A stretch of DNA of 64,000 nucleotides, taken from Apus apus (lineage: Eukaryota > Chordata > Aves > Apodiformes > Apodidae). The notes beneath the pieces were generated by a model. The model had not been told where the DNA came from. It did not search any database and saw only the letters and a program-made list of their open reading frames with translations. The stretch's first letter is position 1. Each line of letters begins with the position of its first letter. The position numbers were made by a program, and so were the translations under genes. Shown here one piece after another: positions 1 to 11,200 of the stretch. The stretch lies in assembly GCF_020740795.1 (NCBI RefSeq), contig NC_067287.1, forward strand, positions 15,577,501 through 15,641,500, written 5' to 3'.

Positions 1-3000
1 TGTGAGCTTCATTTCAGATTAAAACCATTCCCTCTTCCATGTTCAACCACTTCTGCTGACTGAGCCTGGTGGATGGGCAAAAATCTGGTCTTGCACCACT
101 TGAAACTTTGCTCCCTCCTGCATGCCCTGGCAGCACAGGTAAGGTTTAGCAGCAAACCTCTGGGCACCTGACCCTGAAGAGGAAGAAGAGGTCGTGCTGA
201 CAACTTATTTCTGGGCTCTTGTTGTTCCTTGAAAGCTTGCCAGGTTCAGTGTGACTGCCTTGGGGAGAAGCCAGTGCTGTGAGCAGGCTGGCTCAAGTGG
301 TTCTTGCAGTGCCTCCCTCTTCCCTGCTCTGCCCTGCTGTGCTCACTCCCACCACCCCATTTCTGGGGGCAAAGCTGCTGAACTGGAGTGTCTGGAGGCA
401 GGTTAAGTTTTATCCTCCATGCTTCTGCAGCCAAGGGGCAAGAGCTTCTTCTGCCTCCACTACTGACTGGCCTGGACATGTCCCCATGCCACTTCCAAGA
501 GGGACAGGGGCAAGGGGGGCAGATCCCTTGCTGTCTCACCCTGATGTGCCTTGCTGCAAGTCACTGGCAATTCCGGGTCTCAGCCCCTTGGCAAACCTTT
601 GCTTGTTGCTGAAGTCTGCTGAATCTACAGGGAGAAAGCAAGATCCTGGCCACTGAATGCTCACATCAGGCCCAGCATGCACACTTGTAGCCTTCCTGCT
701 CACAGCCATTCCTTCCTTCCTCCTCACCTGCCCCTCACCATGACTGCTCTGGGACATGGGAAGCTTTTTCCAGCACTTGCCATAAAGTACTTCATGTCAG
801 TCTATTGAAAAGGAGGCCTTTAAAAGTAATAAGACTGTTTAATTCTTTACTATTTTCTTTCTTCCCCCCTCTACCCTAACCCCCCCCACCTCCCCATTAC
901 CCACTGAGCTAAAAATGAGGGAAAGAAAAGCACAGGAGGACACATTGTTTTCTTACCCCCCCACCCCCAAGCTGTAAAATACTTCTTAATCATTGGGAGC
1001 AAGAGGATCTCTGTGCTGGGCCTCCACTTTTTGTTTGCGAGTTTATTTTTCCTAATTCATCCCTGACAAAGGACAGAGCCATAAAAGAATCGACCAGCAC
1101 GTCTGTGGGAAAAAACTGCCCTGAAAAGGGTCAGAGGAATACTGTAGCATTTCCAAACAATTCCAAGGGCTAAAGCCTCTGTGAGATGCAGCTTCAGCTA
1201 TAACTTGCCTTTCTAGGAACAAGCCTACATCTGTTTGGCAATGCCATATTTTGCAGGGTAAAATAAACCCTTGAGAACAAACAGGCCAGCTTATCCAGAG
1301 GGGTAAATGCCTGGGAACAGAGCTCACTTGTTAATCCTAAAACTGTCAGCAAAGACCCACTGGAGAAATTATAGCTGGCCATGGGCACTCAAGCTGTTTT
1401 CCCTCTGCCTTCCCCCTCCCCATCCCCACAACAGCTGTAAAATCTTCTTTATTGTTCTGCTGGAGTTGGAGAGCGGCACAGAGAGGTCTCCTGGCTGAGG
1501 GCTGCAGCAGCAGGGAGAGGGGGAACATCTGATCCATTGTAGCTGCACCAGCGTTACTGCTTCAGTGGTGGACAAAGACTTAGATAAAAGAAGGAGAAGG
1601 GACCTGAGCACCTACTAAAGAGGCATATGAACAGGAAATCCTGGCTCATTCCCACATCTGAGCTGCGTACAGTTTCTTTCCCTCCAGGATCGTTATGTTT
1701 AATGTCCTCCTGCAATTCAAGCAGCTGAGCCTACAGAGCCCCTTCCCTCCCCCTCCTCTCTCCTTTCCCTTCTCTCCTCAGATTTTGAGCCGTCCCTGTG
1801 GAAAAATGATTTGTACACAAGCAGCCTACACAACAGTGCTCAGAAGGAATTTGCCCCTGCCAGGAGTTATTAATGGCACCCCCGTAAATGCCCCCAGCAA
1901 AAAGGGCCGCTGCAAGCATCAAGTGCCTGTTGAAAAATCGGGTTTAAACCATCCCTTGAGGAATGACCTATTGGCCACCTAAAACATGCAGGATTGGTTG
2001 GCTGTATAATTAAGTTCAGGCCATCTCTTGTGCTTACACACGCAGAAACCCAGATGTCAGCTTGGTACGAGTCAAAGTGCTGGGCTGCTTTTAAAGCACC
2101 AGGAGACAGACTGTAGGGGCATCACATTTGCCACTGGAAGAAAACCTACTTTGAATACTTGGGATATTTAACTGCCTGCAACAGATAATTAGCCAAACCC
2201 TCTTACGCCTCCAAATATAGATTCATTAGTCATATAAAAACTTCTCGTTGGAACCAAATGTGAGTCATTAGTGAAGTCAACAGCGGATCATAAAAAAAGG
2301 TACCGAGAGCCTCCTTCCCCCCATCCCCAAGAAGTCGTGAGCATGCAGTGAAAATCATTCTCTCCATTTTCTATTGAACATCTGCTGGTAAATCTGTTTT
2401 AAAGGGAGGCTTTTGAGGGGCTGCTTGTGCACAGGGCTGTGCATCCCATTTTCCCACTTTGCAATTTGTGGGAGTAATGAATGTGAAGTCTGTGTTGGGC
2501 TTTTTTCTAGATTTTTTCTTTTTTTTCCTCTTCTTGAAGAGACTTCCTTGAGTCAATCAGGCTAAAATTCAGGCTCTGTAATACCAATCTGTAATACACT
2601 ATCTTTGTTATTTGCTTCTCATTTCAGGGGAATGTTTTTGTTGGCTTGCAGTTCCGGGGTCCCCTACACTCAGAGCAATGAGTGCTGCTGTCACAGAAAC
2701 CCCAAAACTAACTGGATTCCTCCAGAAATGAAATGGGGATGGTTAAAATCACAGCCCAGTTTGAGGGAAGTGCAGACAAGCAATGGTACATTTTAAGAAA
2801 TAAAGCAAATGGGCAGCTCTTCAACGAGGTCTCCACAGTGTGATGGGCAGGGAAGGGACAATGCTTGATTAAACTCTTGAAAAACCTGTGTTACTGCTTG
2901 GGAAGACCCAGGGATGGGGATGGTACCACATTCTTGGTCCCAGGATGTATCACAGGGTTTTCACAGTGTGCTGAACACTGCAGACCAATGTCCCACCCTG

Positions 3001-3384
3001 CACTCATTGATCCCATAAACATGGTGTTGTATAACAACACATGGGCCATGAGTAATTCCAGGCCAAAAACTGTGCCACACGAGTCATCCCCAGCAGCGTT
3101 TTCCATTTTTCTTAATTAGAAAAGACAAAACAAAACAAAAACAAAATTGAAAAACTAGCACAGCAAATGTTAACTTTAAGTGCCCCAAGGCTGACATTCC
3201 CACAGCTGAGGGAACTCAGGCTGCCTCAGTGCCTGAATTTAACCATACAACCCCACAATGATATTAACTGAGTTTTCCAGCTTTATTAGCTCCTTTGCAT
3301 TCCCTTGGCTTTGTTGTCATTGTTTTTTATTAGTGAAAAAAGTCACCTTTATGTCATACACCTTGTACTCAAAAGTACACTGAG
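1..3384. other. Upstream flank of IGFBP2, no gene recognised
   Basis: No open frame here resembles a known protein, and no exon-like block with convincing splice sites was seen. The stretch holds C-rich runs near 865-895 and 950-970, a T-rich run near 2510-2530, and an A-rich (CAAAA)-like tract at 3120-3150. The piece at about 2160-2290 is AT-rich with an AP-1 consensus TGAGTCA (2261-2267) and looks like a possible regulatory element. In other vertebrates the region 5' of IGFBP2 is intergenic, which agrees with this. Confidence 0.6.
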
Positions 3385-3625
3385 TGTCCCTATGGGGCAG
3401 GACCCCAACCTTCTTGTGGGGTGGGTTCTCCATCTCTCCCTGTACTGAGTGTCTCTGTGGGGTGGGCCTTGATCTCCCCTGTGGGGCAGGCCTTGACCCC
3501 CTCTGGGTGTGCCCCTGCTCTACCCAGCAGGGCAGATCCCCATTCCCCATGGGGCAGACCCTGACTCCCACTGTGGTAGGCTCTCACCCCATGTTGGTCA
3601 GGCCCTCTGTTTCCCCTTTGGACCA
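3385..3625. repeat. Degenerate G-rich minisatellite
   Basis: Roughly seven or eight imperfect units of about 25-30 bp recur, built on a core like TGTGGGGCAGGCCTTGACCCC. Examples are at about 3393, 3415, 3457, 3482, 3548 and 3574. Units differ by substitutions and small indels, so the period is loose. It lies immediately 5' of the CR1 insertion. Confidence 0.6.
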
Positions 3626-3662
3626 TTCCCAACCTCCTCTGGGCAGTGTGGACAATGGGACA

Positions 3663-4218
3663 AGGGCAGTGATTGTTCCCTGGCCCTTGGCACTGGTGAG
3701 GCTGCACCTCGAATCCTGTGTTCACTTTTGAGCACCTCATCACAAGAAGGACATTTTGGTGCTGGAGTGTGTCCAGAGAAGGGCAATGAAGCTGGTGAAG
3801 GGTCTGGAGAACAAATCTTATGAGGAGCCGCTGAGGGAACTGGGGGTGTTTAGTCTGAGTTTGGCTCAGAGGAGACCTCCTTGCTCCCTACAACTACCTG
3901 AAGGGAGGTTGTAGGGAGGTGAGTGTAGCTCTGCTTTCCCAAGTACCAATCAACAGAACACAAGGAGATGACCTTGAGTTGCACCAGGTAAGGTTTAGCT
4001 TGGATATTAGGAAAAAACTCTTCAGTGAAGGGGTTGTCAAGCACTGGAACAGGCTGCCCAGGGAACTGGTGGAGTTCCCATCCCTAAAGGCATCTAAAAG
4101 ACGTGTAGATGTGGTGCTCAGGGACACACTTCAGTGGTGGACTTGGCAGTGCTGGGTTAAGGGTTGGACTCAATGATTTTAAGCGTCTTTTCCAACCCAA
4201 ACGGTTCTACCATTCTGG
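3663..4218 (+). mobile_element. CR1 LINE, 5'-truncated copy (3' end)
   Basis: The stretch matches the bird CR1 3' region as remembered. It runs from the 'cactggtgaggctgcacctc' block, through 'gtgtccagagaagggcaatg', 'ggatattaggaaaaaactct' and 'caggctgcccagggaactgg', to the terminal 'gacttggcagtgctgggtta' and 'tccaacccaaacggttctac'. Orientation is +, the same as IGFBP2. A short internal deletion is evident near 3860-3885, where the usual GAGAAGAGGAGGCTGAGGGGAGACC segment is shortened. Like most avian CR1 copies it is 5'-truncated and has no coding capacity. Its 3' end lies about 220 bp before the IGFBP2 start codon. Confidence 0.93.
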
Positions 4219-4439
4219 GTCTGACCCCCCGTCCCCTTCGGGGCAGCCCCGACCCTCCAGGGGGGGCGGGAGAGGGGGCGGCTCTAGGATCTGGCGGCGC
4301 CACGACGCGCCCGGCCCCGCTCCGTTCCGCGCCGTTCCGCTCCGTTCCGCGCCGTGCCGCTCCCCTCCTCGCCCCGCCGCGCCGCCGGGGGGCCGAGCGC
4401 CGTGTCCACCTGCCGGCCCCGCCGCCCGTCAGTCCCGCC
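4219..4439 (+). promoter_or_regulatory. IGFBP2: IGFBP2 GC-rich proximal promoter and 5' UTR (CpG island)
   Basis: This is an abrupt shift to very GC- and CpG-rich sequence that continues through exon 1 to about 5400. GC boxes (Sp1-type) are seen at 4263-4270 (GGGGCGGG) and 4275-4281 (GGGGCGG). No TATA box was seen, in line with the TATA-less, Sp1-driven promoters described for mammalian IGFBP2. The transcription start cannot be fixed from sequence alone. The start codon context GCCATGG is a strong Kozak match. The frame upstream of the ATG stays open back into the CR1, but nothing there resembles IGFBP2. Confidence 0.75.
4321..4365 (+). repeat. 20-bp tandem repeat in IGFBP2 promoter/5' UTR
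   Basis: Two adjacent 20-bp units (4321-4340 and 4341-4360) differ at one position, and a partial third unit follows. Each unit contains TTCCGC, which reads GCGGAA on the opposite strand, an ETS-like core. The repeat lies 80-120 bp before the start codon, so copy number could alter the 5' UTR or initiation region. Confidence 0.8.
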
Positions 4440-4842
4440 ATGGCGCTCGGCGGGGACGGTCGCGGCGGCGCGGCCCGGGCCGCCTGGCCGCGGCTGCTGC
4501 TGGCGGCGGCGGCGGCGGCGCTGGCGCTGGCGGGGCCGGCGCTGCCCGAGGTGCTGTTCCGCTGCCCGCCCTGCACGGCGGAGCGCCTGGCCGCCTGCCC
4601 CCCTGCCGCCCGCCCGCCCTGCCCCGAGCTGGTGCGGGAGCCGGGCTGCGGCTGCTGCCCGGTGTGCGCCCGCCTGGAGGCCGAGGCGTGCGGCGTCTAC
4701 ACGCCGCGCTGCGCCGCCGGCTTGCGCTGCTACCCCGACCCCGGCGCCGAGCTGCCCCTCCAAGCCCTGGTGCAAGGGCAGGGCACCTGCGCCCGCCGCC
4801 GTGACACGGCCGAGTACGGCGCCAGCGCCGAGCGCCCCGCAG
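4440..4842 (+). CDS. IGFBP2: IGFBP2 exon 1: signal peptide and N-terminal IGF-binding domain
   Basis: This exon encodes residues 1-134 plus the first base of codon 135. Residues 1-36 form a signal peptide with an Arg-containing start and an [13 protein letters not shown] core; cleavage is expected before E37 of EVLFRCPPC. The N-terminal domain has the family's 12 cysteines (C42, 45, 53, 61, 70, 72, 73, 76, 84, 91, 97, 117), including the GCGCC motif at 69-73. This domain holds the main IGF-I/IGF-II contact surface in characterised IGFBPs. The protein is secreted and modulates IGF availability. The block [10 protein letters not shown] through ACGVYTPRC, and the following LRCYP and [14 protein letters not shown], are IGFBP2-like rather than IGFBP5-like. 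The ATG at 4440 was chosen for its Kozak context and the signal peptide directly after it. The exon ends at GCAG|GTGAGC, and joining G to exon 2 (AT) restores Asp135. Two further identical donors follow 18 and 36 bp downstream. Confidence 0.96.
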
Positions 4843-4886
4843 GTGAGCAGCGCCGCGCAGGTGAGCAGCGCCCCGCAGGTGAGCAG
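4834..4886 (+). repeat. IGFBP2: Triplicated 18-bp unit with three tandem consensus splice donors
   Basis: The string GCAG|GTGAGCAGCGCC occurs three times at an exact 18-bp spacing, with donor GTs at 4843, 4861 and 4879. All three match the 5' splice-site consensus equally well (CAG|GTGAGC). Because 18 is a multiple of three and no stop intervenes, the second or third donor would keep the frame and add 6 residues (GEQRRA) or 12 residues ([12 protein letters not shown]) before Asp135. The first donor gives the length expected from relatives, so it was used for exon 1. Confidence 0.9.
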
Positions 4887-5022
4887 CGCCCGGCACCGCG
4901 GCACCCCGCGCAGCCGGGACCCGGGTCCGCGGGTCAGGCGCAGAGCACGGAGAGCCGCGCACCGAGGACGGGGCACCGAGCGCCCTACGCGGCGCGCCCT
5001 GTGCTGTGGGACCGGACATCGC

Positions 5023-5285
5023 GCACCGGGACCGGGCGCTGGGGACCTGGTGCTGGGGACCGGGCACCTGGGCGCTGCGCACCGGGACCAGGCACCGGCC
5101 ACCTGGTGCTGGGAACCGAGTACTGCGCACCGGGACCGGGCGCCGGCCACCTGGTGGTTCTGGACGCGGGGCACCATGAACCGGGACCGGGCGCCGGCGA
5201 CCAGATGCTAGGGACCGGGCACCGCCTACCGGGACCTGGCACCGGTGACCTGGTGGTGCTGGGGACCAGCTCCTGTGCTCCGCGC
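5023..5285. repeat. GC-rich ~49-bp minisatellite at start of intron 1
   Basis: There are five imperfect units, starting near 5023, 5080, 5128, 5178 and 5227, with lengths of 57, 48, 50, 49 and about 58 bp. The core is CACCGGGACCGGGCGCCGGCCACCTGGTG. Similar shorter fragments (CACCGGGCACC) continue to about 5345. The lack of A/T keeps several reading frames open, which explains the long apparent ORFs across here. Confidence 0.85.
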
Positions 5286-8200
5286 TCCGGGCAGCGGGCG
5301 CTGGAGACGGTGCTTTGTGCACTGCACACCGGGCACCGGGCACCCGAGACCGAGAGCCAGAGGAAGCGCTGGCACAGCTGGGCACCGGAACGTCCAGGAG
5401 ACAAAGGGATCCTTAAGGGTGACCTCAAGGGGATCCTCGAGGGGCAGAGGGACCCCTCAGGAGGGCAGGGAAAGGGGAGAGGAGGGAGAGAGTTCAGGGA
5501 GGGACAAAAGGGGTATCGCTGGGGAAAATGGAGTATTTGGGGGTGCAGTTACCCCGGGCGTTAGAGAGGTTTCCTGGGCACGGGCCAGGAAGCTCAGGGG
5601 TGGGGTGTAACGGGGGGAGCTGCAGGGACTGTGCCGGGGGCAGGGTGGAGGTTGGGGTCTTCTAGAAAAGAAGAAACCCGTGGGGATAGATAAAAGGTCA
5701 AGTTTGGGGAGGTGCAGCTGGGGGGACGGGGAGTCCTTCGGGGAGCAGCAGGAGGTGGACGTTCAGATTTGGGTTTGGTGGGGGAGTAAAATCTCCCTGG
5801 AGGGTGAGGGATGCCCCAAAGATACGGGGAGAGGCAGTGTGGGAGGTTCGTGCTGCCCGGTGGGAAGCGGGTGGCTGAGGGACTGCTGGGGCCCTGCTGT
5901 CTGGAGAGCCCTACCCTAGCGATGTCTTCCCAGCAGAGCCTACATTGGAGCTGGGGTGGCTGCTGCCGGCTCCTGTGGGGGTTCTGGCCCACTCCACCTT
6001 CCCCGGTCCAGGCGCTGGGTGCCCGGAGGAGCATTCCCCGAGGACACAGCCAACAGGCTCCTGACCTGTTGCTGTGCTTGCTGTGGGAGGGAGGGCTCCT
6101 GGGGACGCCGATACAGCAGAGCTTTGTTTTATTAATGCCTCTACTCCCTTGGGATCAGCTGCAAGCTCTTTCCCTCTCCGTGGGATGTTGAAAATTGCCA
6201 AATCAGGTCTGGGACTTCTTCAGTCCAGCACTTTCTCCTTTGAAATCACCCCTGCTTGACTTCTGCCTCCTTGCTGGTTTTGATCCCCTGGCTACGGCTG
6301 GGGCTCTGACCTTTTTCACATAACTAGTTCAGCAGCACGACTTTGAATTCCCTCCCTCTTACAGAGGCTGTACCTCCCGGCTTCGCTCCCCAGGAGGATG
6401 GGAGGGCAGTTGGGTACCCGCGCACACAGCACCCCTCGAGGGGGAGAGATGGAGAGAAGGGAGGGAAGAAAATCCTGCAGCGAGGAAAACGTTGCAGACT
6501 GCTGCTTCCATACTCCCAGGCTGCCACTGCTGCAGTCCCCACTCCTGTCCCCACTCCTGTTCCCCTCCCTTTGCCCAGCTGCAAGGGGTGGTGGAGAGCT
6601 GGTAGTCTGGAGAACAGGTTGATGTGAAATCTTGTTTGACTACAGAATGTGAATGCCAAGGGAATGAATTTTACACTCTCCAGAAGAAGCCAAGGGCATT
6701 TAGATTTAAGGAATCTGGCTCTGATTTCCAGGCTTATGCTTTTAAAAGAAGCTGGGGGAGGGAGGGGAGTGAAGAGCATTGCAGACGGGTTGAGAGGTGA
6801 TTTTCTGAGTTAACGCTGGTTTTCTTGCTTTTTACGGACTTCCTTTCAGAATTATGTTACTTCACTGGGTATTTTGCTTGATTTTATTATCTTTATTCCT
6901 TTACAATGGATGTGATTTATTTGACCACATCTTTATGTGTAATACACATACATGCACAGGTCAAGAACACTTTAGTATATGTGGTGCTCTGTAATATCCA
7001 TAGGAGGTGAATAATAAAAAGTGCTGGCACATCCTTAAACCAGTGTGATGTGAAACATGCAGCTGGAATATTCACAGTCAAGCAGGTCTTGGCAGGGGAG
7101 TTTGGACATCCAGAAAAGGGTTTGCTCTCTTCAGATTACAAAACTTTTAACAGGTTGTTGTAGCCATTAGGAAAAAAAGAAAACAAACAAAATAAATTAA
7201 ACAACCAACAAAGCAAACCCGCAACCAAAACAGGACGAAACTTTGCCAGCTTCTCTTGATACTGCTCTGCTCAGGCTCTCAACATCGCTTCCCTTTGCTG
7301 CGTGCCTGCAAAACATGTAGGAGAGTTTGCTTTTCCTTTAAAGCAGTGACAGGGAAAGCAGCTTGGCACCCGAAGAGCAGGGATTGGAATTCCCTTTCAA
7401 ATGCTGATGTCAAGCTAGTTTCAAGAGTGCCCCAGAGCAGGTTTTTGCCTGCAAAAGGCAGGTGTTGAGGCTTTTTTTTTGGTTTTGTTTTTAAATGTGC
7501 TTAAAGGTATTTGCCCTTTTTCCCCTTTCCAGCTTGAAAAGGCTCCTTTGGCTGATTCAGGGCTGGAATGCAGAGCTCGTGCTATTCCTAAATTAAGAGG
7601 TTGGCAAGTTTTTTGTCCCTGATGAGAGGCAGGATTGCCCAAATGAAACAAGGAAGAAAACTGCAAATTCTCCTGCTGTGGCTCCAGCATTGTTTAGTCT
7701 TCCTCTTAGGTCTGTAAAGCCAATCCTGAAATGGTTGTAGGCGGAAAGTAACATAAACCACCATGTAGCTAGGAAGCAAGGGATGTTGCTAATTGCACAA
7801 GAGGCTTTGGGTATTTTGAAGATGTTGAGAATGTTGGAACAAAATAGCAGCAGTCTGTGGAAATCAGGCTGAGAACTTCCACCTCCCCCCAGGGAGGTGA
7901 GTGCATGAACTCCCACCGATGGTGGGAATGAGAAGGAGACTCAGCAACTCCAGGGATCAAGGCCTCTGAAATAGTTTCAATGTCACTGGACCACACTGAC
8001 AGTTTATTTCAGGTCATCAAGTAACACAGTTTACATACTGTGGACTGGAGCCACCTGAGCCAGGGACAGAGGGTTGTTACTGTGTGTGCGAGGCTCACAG
8101 AGTTCATGCCAGTCTCGAGTGTGTTTATTCTCTCAGCACCTCCACAGGATCAGCACTCTGTTTTGCAGATGGACTAAATGATGCGTCCGAGGTCCACCAG

Positions 8201-11200
8201 GACACAGGGAGCAGTGAGGACTCTCTACATCATGTTAGCAGTCTGTGTTCTGGCAGATAATGTCTCAGTCCCCAGTAGCCTTCTTCTCTCCAAGCAGGTC
8301 TAGGGTGGCCGAGGACTGAATTTGTCTTGAAGACCCAACGTGCTTTGAGAGGTGCTTCAGGTACTAGTGGGGTGTCTCAACCTCTCCAATCTCAGCTGCA
8401 GGGTGAGGATGCTGCCTTCTGCTTTGGCTATCATGAACTGGAATGAGGGGCTTCTGTGGTCTTGTCCAGCTCTTAGCTGCACCATTCCTCTCCCTTCCTT
8501 CTGCTGGGTTTTGCTCTCTTAATGTCAGAGTAGGCTGGTTCAGGAGCTAATCCTGCAGAAAGCCAGCCCCAGGTAGCAAGTCAATGGTCTTCTGTGAGAT
8601 CAAGGTTCAGCAGGGTGCCAGTGCTGCTGCAAGATGGGAACTCGTGCTAGGAGGTGGAGCAGGGCAGATTACCCCTTAGTGATGTCAGCAACTCTCCTGA
8701 ATTGTTTTGCCTGAATTATGGGAAGAGCTGAAGAACATCTGTTTTCTCCTAGCACAGATGAGGTCCTAGGAATAAAACTTGTTCTGAAAAAAGAATTCTT
8801 GAGCCACTGACCAGTTAAGGAAAGTTTTTCTCCCTTTGCCAGTGCGATTCAGTTGGGTTTGTAGTATTGTTTTATTTTGTTGTTGGGGTATTTGTGTTAA
8901 TTCAGTGGGATCTGCCTCAGAACACGTTGCTGGCTATTGAGTCCTGCTTTGGAATCTTAACTTCTTTATTAAAATAAATGTGTTTTCTAAGCCCATGCCA
9001 ATGCAACGTAACCTTTCCAAATGGAAAGAGAGCTGAGCAAACAATGCGGCCCCAGGTGAACTTCAACTTGCAGGGCTGGGTTAGCCTTCTTCACCCGGTC
9101 AGGGACACCACTTTGAACTCCCAAGAGACAAAAACAGCGTCAAAATAGTTAACAGTTAAAAGCACATCTTATTTTAGCATCCAACTAAAATCCTTATTTG
9201 GGTAGCCCCAAATGCCACACATCCTTCCTTATGGGTCAGATGTCAAAACCTCCATTTCCCCTTGGCAGGCAGCTGCTGAAAGATAGTTTAATGTATTGCT
9301 CCAAAACACAGAAGACTCTGAGGTTGGAGGTAGCATAATATAAGTGGAATTTTAACAGTAACTTGAAAACCATGCCAGTAATGCTATGAGTGCATTTTTC
9401 ATGTCCACTGACTTGCCAGGAAGACTTCTGCTTTTCTCCTGCTTTTATAAGGAAATGAAGCATCCGTCATGATCTGCATGTGCATGGGTCTATCTGGCTT
9501 TCTGCCCCTTGACTGACCCTGTCAGTCAAGTTGTCCAGATCTAATGCAGCAGTGGAGGTCCTGAAGACACTGTGTTGCTAAAAAGTGGGTGAGGGCTAGA
9601 GGAGAGCCAGGCTATGGGTGTCCCCCTCATCCCATACTAGACTCCATTTGAGGCAGAAGCACATGATCAAGGTTAGTTGCAAGTGCTGCAACCAGGTGTC
9701 CAGCCTGGCTTATTCAAGCTTGGATGTTAGTATAGACACCAGAGGAGCCAGCTGCGAGAACCAAATCCACAGAAGTGTCTTAATGTGTCTACAGCCACTA
9801 CAGCAGCTCTGCCCAGCATAAACTGAATGTCTGCAGAGCTCCTTGCCTTGCAAGTAATTATCAAAAGTGAAATCAGCTCTAACAATGCTACATGAATGGA
9901 ACCCCCCCTCCTCCCAGCCTCCAGCTCATCTGTCCTCTCTGCCTCTGGGGCTTTGCCAGGTGTCCAAGCTCCTTCGTGGCAGCTGTGTCTGGTCAAGAGG
10001 CAACCTGTTCAGGCCCTGGGCTGGTTGTCATCTCCAAGTATTAAGACAATAAATAACACTTGAGAATAATGCTACCCCCTGCCCCAGTCCCACTTCAGTT
10101 TGCTGTGGGGGTGGTGATTTTGGTGTGAAAATGGTGGTTCGGAGGAAGGGGGAAGCCTGGGAAGATCTCAAGGCTCTGGCCTGAAGGAGAAATGTGTTTT
10201 CATACTGTCCCTTGGCAAATGATCTGTTTCCTTCTTGCCCTTTGCAGTTGTTTCCTTTCCTCTGGGTTTCAGTCTCATACTCTCTGAGCATGGTATTTGT
10301 CAAGGGAACAGCAAGAAGCTAGCCCCGTCTGTGAGAAAGTCCATGTCGTTTGTTTTATCCACATCCAGGAATTGAGCCGAGATAAACAATTCAGGAGGCA
10401 AACCAGTGAAAACTGGAATGCAAGAGGTGTGTTTGTGTATGGCTCTGCACCAGACCTGGCTGCAGTATCAGCTGGGGCCGATGAGCAGCTGTCACTGTTA
10501 CCCACAGACATGACTGGATTTGTGAAGACAGGGATTCATGCCAGTGGCCAGCAGCACTCCTGTACCTGCTTTTCTTGGTTGTGTGTTCAGCAGTAGTGAC
10601 CTGGGAGAAACAGCAGTTTAGTTTCTCTGGTAGATTTTTTGCATTTCTGTTTGGATTGGGCAATTCCAGCTCTTTGATTGAATTTCCAGCTGCCTTCCCT
10701 GCTGGGGCTCTGATTCCCTCAGGGAGGATCTTTTGCTTTAAGTAGATGGAGTAAGAGGAACGCCAAGGTAAAAAGTAAAGCGTTTCTGTTACAAGAGGAG
10801 GGCTGAGCTTGGTGGTGTACAGAGTTTCCAGATTTAAGAATTCCTGGTTTCTTTCCTTGAATCAAGGTGAAATATGTAACTTTGATCCAGTGGCTGCATA
10901 GCAGACTGCTTCCAGACCAGAGGGATGCAAACCTGTTGTCATGGTGTGCGCTTCCAGTAGCACTTCCACCCATCTTCACCCCTGGCTCTTCCGTGAGGAG
11001 GTGCTGCCTAAATCAGTGCATGTGTGACCACTTTTGAGGTGTCCTTTAGCAGCACGTATAGAACACATCAGGCTTGGCTTTCCAACTCTGTCTCTACTGA
11101 CTGTTTACACCTGCCAGAAGCAGGTGGCATTAGCCTTGTGGAGAAAGCTGCTTTAGTGCCCTGTGTCTGCCTGGGGGAGGGAATTGCGTTAGGTGTCCCT

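Noticed and set aside
4284..5385. Long minus-strand frames of 297 and 318 codons over the CpG island
   Set aside because: They are Arg/Ala/Pro/Gly-rich shadows of the GC-rich exon and minisatellite, with no family signature.
4164..5564. 466-codon open frame that spans the CR1 end, exon 1 and the start of intron 1
   Set aside because: Only 4440-4842 is IGFBP2-like. The upstream part is CR1 and promoter, and the downstream part is minisatellite whose openness follows from lack of A/T. The donor at 4843 and the fit to exon 2 settle the exon end.
7155..7230. A-rich tract considered as the 3' tail of a retroposed gene on the + strand
   Set aside because: The preceding several hundred bases carry no recognisable coding sequence or polyadenylation signal in the right place.
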